DNA from: Myrica gale | Lineage: Eukaryota; Streptophyta; Magnoliopsida; Fagales; Myricaceae | NCBI GenBank assembly: GCA_963930655.1 | Contig: OZ005606.1 | Span: forward strand, 14,465,501-14,529,500 | Length of the DNA: 64,000 nt | Reading direction: 5' to 3' | In this document: one piece after another, positions 11,480-22,100 of the stretch | Layout of the letters: every line of letters starts with the position of its first letter | Numbering within the stretch: position 1 is the first letter of the stretch | The notes under the pieces: model-generated | What the model was told of the DNA's origin: nothing | Database searches by the model: none | Seen by the model: the letters and a program-made list of their open reading frames with translations, nothing else | Made by a program: the position numbers and the translations under genes

Positions 11480-12231
11480 ATTTGTGCTTATACATTTGTG
11501 TATCCGGATCACGTCCAAATAAATAATGCCTACTTGGGGTTATATTGTACGGTCTTTCGCCTTTCTTTTCGTTTTCTTCTCTTCCCCTGTAGTATAGGAA
11601 CATGTGTTCCCTGGTCTCTATCAATGGTGTACAGACTTAAAAGGTACATGGTTCATGTAGAACAAGAAGAATACGATGTACGTCCATTCCCACTTAAGGT
11701 ATTGTACATGTCTCTTTCCTTCTTATTTTGTTTTTGACCAACAATGTGGTTCTTTAGAGTACTTGCATGTCTCAAATTATCATGAGCTCTATAAAGACAG
11801 ACATAAAAATAATAAATAAATAAATAAAGGAGAAGTGCAATTGAGTTTGTATGTCCATGGAGCTAGATATTGAGATTCGCTGCAAATTATTTTCTAAATT
11901 TGATGGTTTAATTTGAAAATAAATACACAAAACATGTGTGTTTGTGTGTGTAATAAAGTAAAAGGGTATTATGGATCATGTAGTAATTGATATTTGTAAA
12001 GTAAAGGGCTGGTCTCATGGATCATGTAGTAATTGATATTTGTTTTATCTCTTCCTTCAAATTTGTCAATCTAATTAATTTAGACAATAAATTAGAGAGA
12101 ATAATAATCTTATATCTAAATTTTTGTTAGTGATTTCATTTCTATCTGTATTCCTTGTCCCTTTTTATACAAACAATTTCATTTCCTTCAATATCTGTTG
12201 TCCCTTAATAACAACATCACTCCCGTGGTAT
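11480..12231. other. 3' flank of the conserved plant gene
   Basis: AT-rich DNA that probably holds the 3' UTR. It contains an (AATA)n run near 11808-11827 and a short duplication of ATGGATCATGTAGTAATTGA at about 11972 and 12018. No further gene is seen. Confidence 0.5.
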
Positions 12232-12846
12232 TTTTAGGTTCCAAGTACTCTCTCGAGTTCTGATTCTCGAGCACTCCTTTTGTCTTTTTTAAGGTGCCAA
12301 GTACTTTCTCGGATTATTCTTTTTGAGTAGTTCCTTAGTCTTTTTTAGGTGTCAAGTACTCTCTCGGGTTCTGGTTCTCAAGCACTTCCCTGATCTTTTT
12401 TAAGGTGCCAAGTACTCTCGGGTTTTGGTTCTCGAGTAGTCCCTTGGTCTTTTTTAGGTCCAAATACTCTCTCCGGTTATGGTTCTTGAGTAGTCACTTA
12501 ATTGGTCTTTTTTAAGGTGCCGGTACCTTCTGGAGGTTTGGTTCTCGAATAGTTGCTTTGTCATTTGTAGGTGTCAAGTATATATTGTCTCGGATTCTGG
12601 TTCGCGAGCACATCCCAAATCTTTTTTAAGGTGCCAAGCACTGTCTCGGGATCTAGTTCTCGAGCAGTCCCTTTGTCTTTCTTAGGTGTCAAGTACTCTC
12701 TCGAGTTCTCTTTCTCGAGCATTCCCTTGGTCTTTAATTTTTAGGTGCCAAGTACTCTCATGGGTTCTGGTTTTCAGGCACCTCTTTAGTCTTCTAAGGC
12801 CTCGAGTACTCTCTCAGGTTCTGGTTTTCGAGCACTATCTTGCTCT
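12232..12846. repeat. Minisatellite, about 11 units of 50-60 bp
   Basis: The unit is roughly TTTTAAGGTGCCAAGTACTC, then TCTCGGGTTCTGGTTCTCGA, then GCACTCCCTTGGTC. It recurs about eleven times with 10-25 percent variation and small length changes. The motifs CCAAGTACTCTCTCG and GGTTCTCGAG mark each unit. No unit contains a conserved reading frame. Confidence 0.85.
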
Positions 12847-13029
12847 GAATTAATACGAGATAAGATAAAAGTAAATTATCAGATAAGATGAGACTAAAAT
12901 CTTGTCATAGCAGATAAGATAAAACAAAATTACCAAATAAATTAATTCAAAAAAATAGCTAAGTGATAAAGATAACATAAATCACGTCGTTGCTTTGAAT
13001 GCACGACATTCTCACTTCCCACCAAGACT
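12847..13029. other. Spacer between minisatellite and LINE
   Basis: Short AT-rich stretch with repeated AGATAAGAT. Nothing else seen. Confidence 0.4.
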
Positions 13030-15338
13030 AGTCATTTTTTTCTCATTAAAACAACAACCGAACTACAACACAACAGAATCACAAGACAAAATATAAAGAG
13101 GAATGCTACAGGAATCGAAAGTGCCAGAAAAAAGGCAAGGGGCAGCCCACTGGGCAGTGTGCTTGCTGGTTGAGCTTTCGGGGGACCCAATGAAGAGCCC
13201 ATTGAGATTGAGCTTTGAAGATCCTTCAAAGGGACCAAACCATGTCCTCTATCTTCCAGCAGGGGGGAAGGTCAGCCTGTTCCATATAATCACAGAGAAG
13301 CTTACAGTCGGATTCAAAGCAAACACAAGACCAACGATGCTGCAAAGCCACTTCCACCGCACGGACAATAGCTAAACATTCACTCACCAATGAGTCTGTA
13401 GCCTGAATTCGCTCCATGTACGCGGTACAAAGAGAGCTAGAGGAGTCTCGGCAAGAGACGGCTACGTATGATCCATGTTGACGTATTGTCACATCAAAGT
13501 TGATCTTCATCCAACCGGCCTCAGGGGGTGACCAGCGAAGAGACAAGCCAGGAGCTCAGGAGAGCCAAGCGGACTGATGCTCTAAAAAACGTCGCACAAG
13601 GGAGGACTGCAAATCTTGAACAACAAACTCCAACCCCTCATGAATAAGTTTGTTACGGGTAAACAGAGAATATCCGTAATGAGAGCAGCATTTAAGAGCA
13701 AAGACTGATAAGATAAGGGGCTGATACCAAGGGTGGACTCTGCAGAGAGCAGAAAATGGATCCAAGCCACCGGAGAAACAGCAGGGATACGAGATAAATC
13801 TAAGGGCCAAGTAGAAGAAAAATCTCGCAATCAAACAACCATGAAAAATAATGGAGAATGAAATCAATGAAGGAGCCACAGAGAGCACAAACAGGGTGGA
13901 CATCTGCTATGTCGGAAAGAAAGGAAGGAACAGCCACCGGTAAAGCTTTAGAAGCGACCTTCCAAAGTAATAACTTAAGTATGTCCTATAAAGCGAGCCT
14001 CCATAAAGATTTCCAATCTTGATCATCAAGAACCGAAAGAGAAGACCCACAGGAAGCTTGAGCTAGTTGAACTGCATCATTCACAGTAAAAATACCCCAT
14101 GGATCGGTAGTCCATATAATGTTGTCCTGATGGTAGGGAGATGGAGGAGCCATAGCAAGAATTTGAGAGATCGTACCACCCTCAAACAGAGTCTCCAACA
14201 GAGACAGATTCCAATCCCCTGAACCTTGATCCACTAAATCAGCAACCCACCTTGGAATCATAGCAAAATTAATAGAAGCATTAAAAGGACAGAACCCAGC
14301 AGCTATAGGGATCCAAGGGCCCTCAAGGATGCTAACGGATTAGCCATTTCGAGGCAAAAAACAAATATTCACACAAAAGGAATGGAGCACTCGACTAACA
14401 CCCTGCCAAATTATAGAAGAACCAACTTTGGCTCCGACTGCCAAAAGAGAGCAATTGGGGGAGTATTTAGCTTTCATAATAAGAGCCCAGTCTGCATCAA
14501 GAGCCAAAAGGAACTTCCAACTCAATTTCTGGATGAAAGCCCGATTGATGTCTGTCATTTGACGAATACCAAGCCCACCCGCCTCTTTGGGCTGACAAAT
14601 GGAAGACCAGCTCTTTGGGGTATAGTTCCAAGGCTTATTCGTGGGGAAGCCCCACCACAAGTCCTTCAGGCATCGATCCACATCCCGACACCAGCCAGCC
14701 AGAAGGATAGATTACATGAAATATTGTGGAAGTGAAGTGGCAACAGATTTGATTAGTGTAGTACGTCCGGCCTGAGATAAAGTCTTTGATTTCCACCCGG
14801 CAAGTTTCTTATGCACTCTCTCCTTAAGGCTAGTAAAATGACGGGTTTTATTCTTCCCCCAAAAAATCGTAAGACCAAGATATTTGCTCTTACAAGGCAT
14901 TGACCGAAGCTGAAGAGTATTACACAGAGCTGTGGCAACCTGCAGGTGGGTGTTGGGGTTGAAGAAACTTATGAGATAAAGGAAAACCAGCACTAGCTAA
15001 AATTGATTAAGCATTGCCAGTTTTAGTCTCCACCAGACACAGTCAATCAGGATTAGGTTCTCTTATGGTGGCCCATAAGGAACGGATAGCCACGGGGCGG
15101 GCCAGCCCCCAGTGGTTCCAAAATATGGCTAACATTGAGGGGGTGGGGGCATGGTCTGGTCCGCCTCCTCAGCCTCAAAATACTGGTTGCTAAAATCCAC
15201 TTTCATTCTTGCTGGAGCCCTATCCACATTGTTTCTAAGAGTGACTCTATTCATGCGACCACACCCTCTACCACAAAGGGGTTTGGAAACAGCCCTCCAT
15301 GATGCCAATGGGAGATCCTCTTCTTTACTGATACGCGG
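13030..15338 (-). mobile_element. LINE retrotransposon, 3' portion (internally deleted)
   Basis: Read on the minus strand from 15338 down: the tail of an ORF1-like protein; the first residues of an endonuclease (FWNHWGLARPVAIRSLWATI, near 15130-15050) with in-frame stops; then directly the reverse transcriptase thumb at 14993-14712 (KSKYLGLTIFWG, SQAGRTTLIKSV). After that come the zinc-binding region (14681-13986, EAGGLGIRQMTDINRAF), a frameshifted stretch (13903-13556) and an RNase H domain (13546-13226, KINFDVTIRQHGSYVA, ESDCKLL). The 3' edge is a T-run on the plus strand near 13035. The endonuclease core and RT catalytic core are missing. At 15338 the copy is interrupted by a solo LTR and resumes at 18705. 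Confidence 0.75.
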
Positions 15339-18300
15339 TGTAACACCCCTCCCTCCTTTGATCCACGTATTTATTATGTTTTATGTATGGATGTGTTTTT
15401 GTTTAATAAATAAGTTGAATCACTATTTTAATATATCTTGTACCATGTTTTAACATAGTTTTTATGTTAAATAATTTTTGTGAATACGTTATGTCTGCAT
15501 GTGGAGCATTTTTTTAGACCTTATATGGCCGCCTGGTTATAGCCTTGCCATTGGCTCGTTGGTTGACTTATTATTACACTAAGTTACGTGTGAAATTGGG
15601 AATGCGGTGGTATTGTGTAATTGGTTATAAGCTGATTTTTTTTATCTAATGATTTCTTAGCTAGATCTAGGTGCATAGACCGGCCAGGGGGGATTCACCA
15701 TTAATTCAAGCCTATTTGTCTTTCTTCTAACTAAGTGAATAAAACAGAAAAGAGAGAGAATGAACTAATTCATACGACAAAAAAGGAAAGGACGATAACG
15801 ACAGAGAGAGTGTGATCATTCAACTGATTGAAAAGAGAAGGAAAGCAGTGTGAAAAACCTTGGGAGAAAAATCTGAAGGTAACATAAAGAGCCATGTCAT
15901 CCGGCCTGTCTCTTTTCCTTCATCTCTTTTTCTTTCCTTTTCTAACATACTCTTTGTTTGATTAAGTGTTATTTCACATACTTCTAAGCTGAGTTCAACG
16001 CCAAGGTAAGGGGTAGACACTTTTGGATTTTGGTGGGGATAAATGGCTTGGATGTTTAATAATGTTTTCTTTAGCTAAATGTTAAACTTTGAAGTTATAA
16101 CTTGACTTAGAGTAATGTCCTATTTCGGTTTGAGCTTTGTTAGCAATGTCTTGTTTTTTATGTTTCACTTTGGTGAAATGTTGTAATCTCTTCACCTCTT
16201 ATTTCTTCGTCTGAGCATAGAGATGGTTGATGCGTGTTTGAGGTAACAAACATGTCAAAATATGTGAATATGGAGCCTTATGGCTCACGGATTGGACAGA
16301 GAAACGTCAAAGAGTATATGCATGACTTGCACCATTCATTCCTCTTGAATTCGCTGTGATAGTTTATTAAAACTTCCACTTTGTTTACTGATCTATACTT
16401 AAATTACATATCTGGAACTCGTGTGACTTAGCTTGTGAAAAGAGCATGTTGCATGTTAAGGAAATGGCTCCCTTAGGGCATATGGGATGCACGGGTAGTG
16501 GTCCATTTTGATTTCTATGACTGGGTTTATTTATCCTCTTGACCATTTTGATTTCTATGACTGGGTTTGTTTATCCTCTTGACTTGGATTATTATATGTT
16601 CTGTTTTGGGGTAATCATTAAGTTCAAATCACTTTCGCGCATGGCCAAATCAAATCTGGAAGTGCTAATAACAATGCATGAAAAAATTCAGCTAAGGAAA
16701 CACAAGAAAATGGGCCTAAGATCCCTAGAGAGACACACGGGTACAGGGAGAAACAATGGGTCTTGTGAGCCTTGTTTCTATTCCTACTTACGGACTCTAG
16801 TAGGGCCTAGTTCGGGAGAGCCTATGGGGTAACATAAGGCTCCCACCAGATCTGGAAATTTCACTCAAAACAGAATAACTATAATCAATTAACTTCTAAG
16901 TGGGCCCTAACTAGAATCAATTAAAAGCTAAATAGAATAATAAAGGCCCGGCTACTTTTGTCCCTCAAAAGAGAATTAATGTTTTTATAGGTCTTACACA
17001 AAAAAAAAAATCAGCTAATTTGTATAAGTGAAAATGACTGAATTGCCCTTTGAAGCACCTGGGGGAAGATTTGGAATTTTGGAAAAAGGAAGGGGTAAAA
17101 ATATTCAAGACCAGATTTTAGACCTATAATTATTATAATGTTAATTTAAGAAACTTAAGGTAGAAATTAGAACCCTAAACAAATCCACATGAGGCCCAAA
17201 ACACAAGGCCTAATGTGAAAATAAAACCTGTCTATTAGGTTTTAATAAGTTCATAATTAATTAATAGATTAGTAATACTGTAATCATTTCTCTCTTATGT
17301 TCAAATGTCATCTGCATTCTTATTTTGTTATGTGCAATCTATTGATTATCTTATGTGAATTGTGAATCTGTTTTGTCTATGATATGTCAATTGCAATTTT
17401 ATATGTCATATGCATTCCATTGATCGTCTTTGTGAATTTATTATCGATGATGCATATGATATATGTTGTATCATCCTGTCATGGATTTTTGATGAAAGCA
17501 TTTGAGACATGATGCATTTTCATGTCATGGGAATGGAGAATTTAATAATGAAATGATAAATGAAACTCATTCCCAGAGGTAGGTGGTCCGACGAAAAGGT
17601 GACGGTACCGATCACAGTGGGATAGTGCAAGCCACCACTGAAAGGAGTGGGTGGTATCCCCGGTGTAAAACAATATGCACTTGATAGGGTCCTGGTGCCG
17701 GGGCACGGGACAGTTCCAGAGGAGAGGAAGGACGCACAACCCAAACTCTAGGGGTTAAACAGAGAGACTAAGGGCACCTTTGATGACCTTGAAAGAAAGA
17801 AAGAAAGAACGTAAGAAAGAAAAGTGAAATGAACGGAAATTAATACATTGTTATCCCGTGGATAGTTATAAATACTTCATACTTATGATTAACACATTTT
17901 AAATAATTGTGTATAACATGTCTCCTTCCCCCTTTTACTGAGTCAATAGGACTCACCCTCTTTATCTGTTTAATTGTTTTGTATGTACTATGGTTGCGGA
18001 TTCGGGATATTTCAGATGTTGACATTTATGAGTGAGAAGTATCTGAATGTTGACCCACACATCTTAGTATTGACATTATGGACATATGTTACAGATACGT
18101 ATGCAGTTTTTGTTGAATGTGAGGCCAATTGGTACTTTAAAGAACCTCCAGCAATTTCAGAACCCTTAGTTGCGGGACTAACTAATGACGTCTCTATCTC
18201 ACCGACATCGCCACTAGAGGATATCGGGGAAAACGAAATAATTGATCTAACTTCTGACACTGAATCTAGGGTTGATTAGAGATTCAGTCGTCATCCTTTG

Positions 18301-18704
18301 TGTTTCCATAGTTGTTGTGGTTTGTAGTTGTTATATGGAAAGTTGTAGACAACTTCCACTTTTTTTGTACTTATTTACTCTTACTTTTGTTTTTCTCTCA
18401 AAGGATACTTTGTGAGTTGTAACTCTATCTCCTGTTTATATTGTACATACTTTTCCTTGGTATTAAATCGCTATGTATGTTATGTACTATTTATATTTTA
18501 TTATTTATTCAACTTAAAAAATTTCTATATTCTAAACATATATATATATTGCATTTGTTTTACTAATAAAACTTTTAAAAAAATTCCGCTAAGTTTTTTT
18601 TTAACGCCAAACTCATAGAATTCATTTGTGTCGTAATCCCCGTTTGTGTGCATATCATTGCTATAGGTGAGCCTAGGGGGTAAGTACGGACACAGGGCGT
18701 GACA
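15339..18704 (+). mobile_element. Solo LTR, 3366 bp, with 5-bp target duplication CGCGG
   Basis: The segment starts TGTAACACCCCTCCC and ends ACAGGGCGTGACA. The termini therefore give TG...CA with short inverted repeats (TGTAACACCC against TGTCACGCCC). Immediately outside are CGCGG (15334-15338) and CGCGG (18705-18709), a perfect 5-bp duplication. Joining the flanks restores a LINE reading direction on both sides. There is no gag or pol inside, so this is an LTR left by recombination. Long LTRs with TGTAACACCC starts are common in Ty3/gypsy chromoviruses, but without an internal region the lineage is an inference. A 43-bp tandem duplication lies near 16502-16583. Confidence 0.8.
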
Positions 18705-19330
18705 CGCGGAAACAAAGAGGAAAAGGAATGAAAGGTGGGGGCTCGAGCACATAGACGTTTCCCTTCCTCCAACGACCATGGGTGACATGTTTAGTGCCCA
18801 GAATAGAAGGAGCATGGGGGTTGGGGTAAAGCCTGCTGTGACAAGACGGGCTCCTCTTCCATTTCCACAATAATGGGCCCCTTTGACTAAACTGCGAGGC
18901 CTCTGGTGGGGCCGTGATAAGAGGACCCAATAGAACAAACCTGGGAGCCGAAATAGCAGGGGACACATCACAGGGAATCTCTAGAGTAATGTCAGACAGA
19001 GAGAGAGGGGTATAGTGGGCCCCCAATTTCAACCTTTGCTTCTTCTCTTGGTGCAGCATCAAGCACAAATGCTCAACCCATACGTCACGGACCAAGAGCG
19101 TGGATAGGGATAAGGGGACAAGGTGTAGCTGAGCGGGGTTCTTGGGGTAGGGAGAGTGAGAGGTGAGACTGTATAGGTGGGGCCAGCATTAGTGGGGTTG
19201 TAGGGGGACAGAGAACTATGGAGCGGGGTGCATGGGGCAGAGAAAGCAAAGGACGAGTTAGAAGGGGTGGGACCACTCGATCAGTACCGGGAGATGAGCT
19301 GATGATTGGTAGTGGTGTCCCTCTCGAGGC
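18705..19330 (-). mobile_element. LINE retrotransposon, 5' portion (ORF1-like)
   Basis: This is the continuation of the LINE at 13030-15338 on the far side of the solo LTR. On the minus strand an open frame runs from about 19095 to the LTR junction (WVEHLCLMLHQEKKQRLKLG, then a proline-rich stretch with SFSSLFP-like codons just before the junction). Further upstream (19276-19085) there is a proline- and serine-rich frame. The protein resembles the low-complexity ORF1 tail of plant LINEs only loosely. The link to the LINE rests mainly on the CGCGG duplication and on strand continuity. The left (5') edge is uncertain. Confidence 0.5.
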
Positions 19331-19339
19331 GAATCCCCG

Positions 19340-20475
19340 AGTTAATTTTCCATTTCATGTGATGTTCATGTGCTACAATCCTTAGATATAATGTTTTAAT
19401 TCATTATAACTGAAACAATACACTTACATCATGCATTGAAATATAGATCAGCAACAAAAATCACATGTAACCTCATAACTTCCTTCAAAATCATCGAAAC
19501 AACACATGCATGAACATCTTGCTTCAAAACTTCATCTCAGGCCCTCTTAGTTTCATTTCCATGGCCTTGATCTGCCATATCAACCATAAAATCCATCCTT
19601 TGCCATTTGGTTCACATCAGAACCCTTTAATCAAATTAGCTAGAATAAAGACAAAAAAAAAAAGAGATGTAGTGAAAGGGAACAAGAGGCTCACGTCAAG
19701 CATTTTTCCGTGAGACAAAAGAGAGAAAAGAATTGAGAAAAGAAAGAGGAGAGAAGAAAGAAAAGAGAGAAAAGGAGGAGATCCGGCCAAGAGAGAAAAG
19801 AAAGGGAAAAGAAAAAGAAGAAGAAAAAGAAAAAAGAGAGGAGAAAGAGAGCTTGAAAACAAGACAAGGTAAGAGCTAGTTTTATGAATATTTGGTTGGG
19901 AAAAATGTGGGTTGAGCTTGTTTTGGTTGCTGTCAATTGAAATCTTTGTTATACATGTTAGTTTCAAAGAAAAATATGTTCAACTCAACTTTTATTATTA
20001 TACAAATATCGGCTAGGTGGGCTATAGGAAGCTCACATTTTTGTATAACTTATGCCTATTTTTTTGTAATCCTCCTAAAGGATCCTTTTGTACCAAACCG
20101 TGTTCATTATAAGGAAATGATGTATTTCTTCATGTTGTTTCAATTTCACCTTTTTATCAAATTTCTTCAATTTCGTGTTAATCTCTTTTATTATTAATAA
20201 TTTGCAATCTAAGTCATTATTAAGAGTTTTTCCTAATTAAAGTGCAATTTATCCCGACTTAATATTTTGGTACAATTTCACTTCTTTTGTTCAAGTTTTT
20301 AAACCGACTTACAACCTTCCTTTTAAACAGTAACTTTTTTAATCAAGTCTTTTGCTAAGTAAATTTGAGGACATTTAAACGATCCTAAGAGTTTCTATCA
20401 TGCAGTAATCTCCGCTTATGTGCATGTGATTACTATACGCGCGCCTAGGGGTAAGTACTAGCACGAGGCGTGACA
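19340..20475 (+). mobile_element. Second, truncated LTR of the same family
   Basis: The last 70 bp or so, ending GGCGTGACA at 20475, match the end of the solo LTR (GTGCATGTGATTACTATA, GCCTAGGGGTAAGTAC, GGCGTGACA). Further upstream a purine-rich block followed by CAAGGTAAG (about 19864) also has a counterpart in the solo LTR (CCAAGGTAAGG near 16000). I could not find its TGTAACACC start or a target duplication, so the left end given is only the point where the LINE stops being recognisable. Confidence 0.5.
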
Positions 20476-21404
20476 CCAGCGAGACAAATTCACTTTGGTA
20501 ACGGACGTTAGTGGAATTGACAGACGACATTAACTTTATTTCAAGTCAGGACTCAGAGACCGAGCTCGAACCGCATGTGGACTTGGTATTCGAACAATGA
20601 AATAAAACTGAATCTCATTACGAAACTGAATCCCAAACCAGACTCGCTCCCAAACATAGTTATTGTCATTTGTAGAGTGTAAGTTGACACTTTTACCAAT
20701 ATAAGGGATTTAACTGTACCAAATGAAAGTTTGAAGAAGCTCATTTAGAATCGACTAACTTTAGAGTGCATGTATTATTAAAAATGGATGTGGAAGCGCT
20801 ATAAATGGTATTCATTTAAGGAGATTCTTCTTTAAAAAATGATAATTTTATAAAGCATAACCATCAACACGGAGGGCATTTTGATCTAGCGCTATGATTC
20901 TCGCCTAGAGGCTAGAGTGCCACAGATCCCGAGATCAATTCTAGGAATTTTCCTGTTTTCGAAATTGATTATTGTCGCAATCTAATTTTTTCCATATAAT
21001 ATGGTCCCATTGTGGCGATCTGTTCGATTTTATGGAACAACTAAGCAGGCTTCTATATGGGGGTTATCGTTTTGGTTTTTGGGTTTGAAACCAGTTTTTA
21101 ACCCATTTTTAAGGACCCATGTTTGTTTTCACGTGAAGTGTCTAGGATTGGTTCAGAGATTTAAGTACATGTTTGTTTGTCCAAAATTTTCATAAAAATA
21201 AACATATTTTAAAATTTTTAACTTTTACACATTTTAAATTTTTTACAAATCCCAATAAACTTCAACATTCAAATTTTTTTAAAATTTTTAAGAATATTCT
21301 CTAAAATTTCGGTAAATAAACGCAATCTAATTTTTGGGCACATTTCTAAAATAATTACACATAATTATAATATATCAAAAAAATTATTTAAAAATAAATT
21401 AATT
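20476..21404. other. Intergenic DNA
   Basis: No supported gene. The part at 21100-21330 is a run of loosely repeated AAATTTTTAA-type sequence of the kind also seen near 52450-52750 and 56380-56560; it is probably an old, unclassified repeat. Confidence 0.4.
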
Positions 21405-21559
21405 ACAACAAAAGCCCCCTCCAGCCACAGTTTGGGCATACAGGTACGGGATGGATCTCGGTGGATCCACTTAATGCAGGAGTGATAGCATAAAGAGGTT
21501 GATCCTAAGTGGGGTAAGTGCATGCTTACCCAAATAGCTTAGGAGGGGCTTTTGTTGGT
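21405..21559. mobile_element. Small MITE with 18-bp inverted ends
   Basis: The left end ACAACAAAAGCCCCCTCC matches the reverse complement of the right end (ACCAACAAAAGCCCCTCC) with two or three differences. The 155-bp element is GC-richer than its surroundings and has no reading frame. No clear target duplication is visible. Confidence 0.6.
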
Positions 21560-21942
21560 CAAAAAATTTGGAGAAATAAAATTAATAATTTTTTTTTTAT
21601 AAAAAGTATTAAAATGTGTAAAAAATTATTGATCTTTTATAATTCGGCTAATTTTTTATAGACAAGAAGATTTAAATATTTAAAAAATGGACTGTCTGAC
21701 AGGTTCAAATTTGTACTAGTAAAATTAATTTGTTAAAAGTATATACTATTTACAGTGCTAATTAATACAAAATTAAAAAAATTGAAATTTTTTGTTACTC
21801 GCATTAGTCCTCGACCACTTCCCAAACGGTCACGATTCGAGAGATTCAACCGGGCGCGTCCGAGCTCCAAATAACGAAAGAAAACCAAAAGCTCTGCCCG
21901 ACTTTTTTTTTTCTCTCGGTCTCTGTCCGTTTTCTCCAATCT

Positions 21943-21950
21943 TATAAATT
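21943..21950 (+). promoter_or_regulatory. Candidate TATA box of the RING-H2 gene
   Basis: TATAAATT lies about 150 bp before the start codon at 22101, and the leader between them is CT-rich. Spacing is reasonable for a plant promoter with a leader of roughly 120 bp, but this is a sequence match only. Confidence 0.35.
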
Positions 21951-22100
21951 TGAAATATCGGATTATACCTACTTCTTTCGCCGTCGTAGTCTCATAGATA
22001 CTTGAATAATTCCTTATTCCCCCACCGAATCGCCTTTATTTTTCCATCTCCTCCTCCAGTTCGTCGGCTCATCTTTTGCTGGCTCTGTTTTTTTCGTTCT

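Noticed and set aside
12232..12846. CRISPR-like array
   Set aside because: Regular repeats are tandem and diverged without unique spacers, in a plant genome.
13103..13375. Plus-strand 90-aa frame
   Set aside because: It is the complement of the LINE RNase H domain and 3' tail.
18525..18971. 148-aa minus-strand frame as a host gene
   Set aside because: It runs across the solo LTR boundary at 18704 into LINE ORF1-like sequence, so it is a chance fusion of two transposons.
19617..19967. Hydrophobic Leu/Phe/Ser-rich minus-strand frame that looks like a membrane protein
   Set aside because: It is the complement of a GAAAGA-rich tract inside an LTR fragment.
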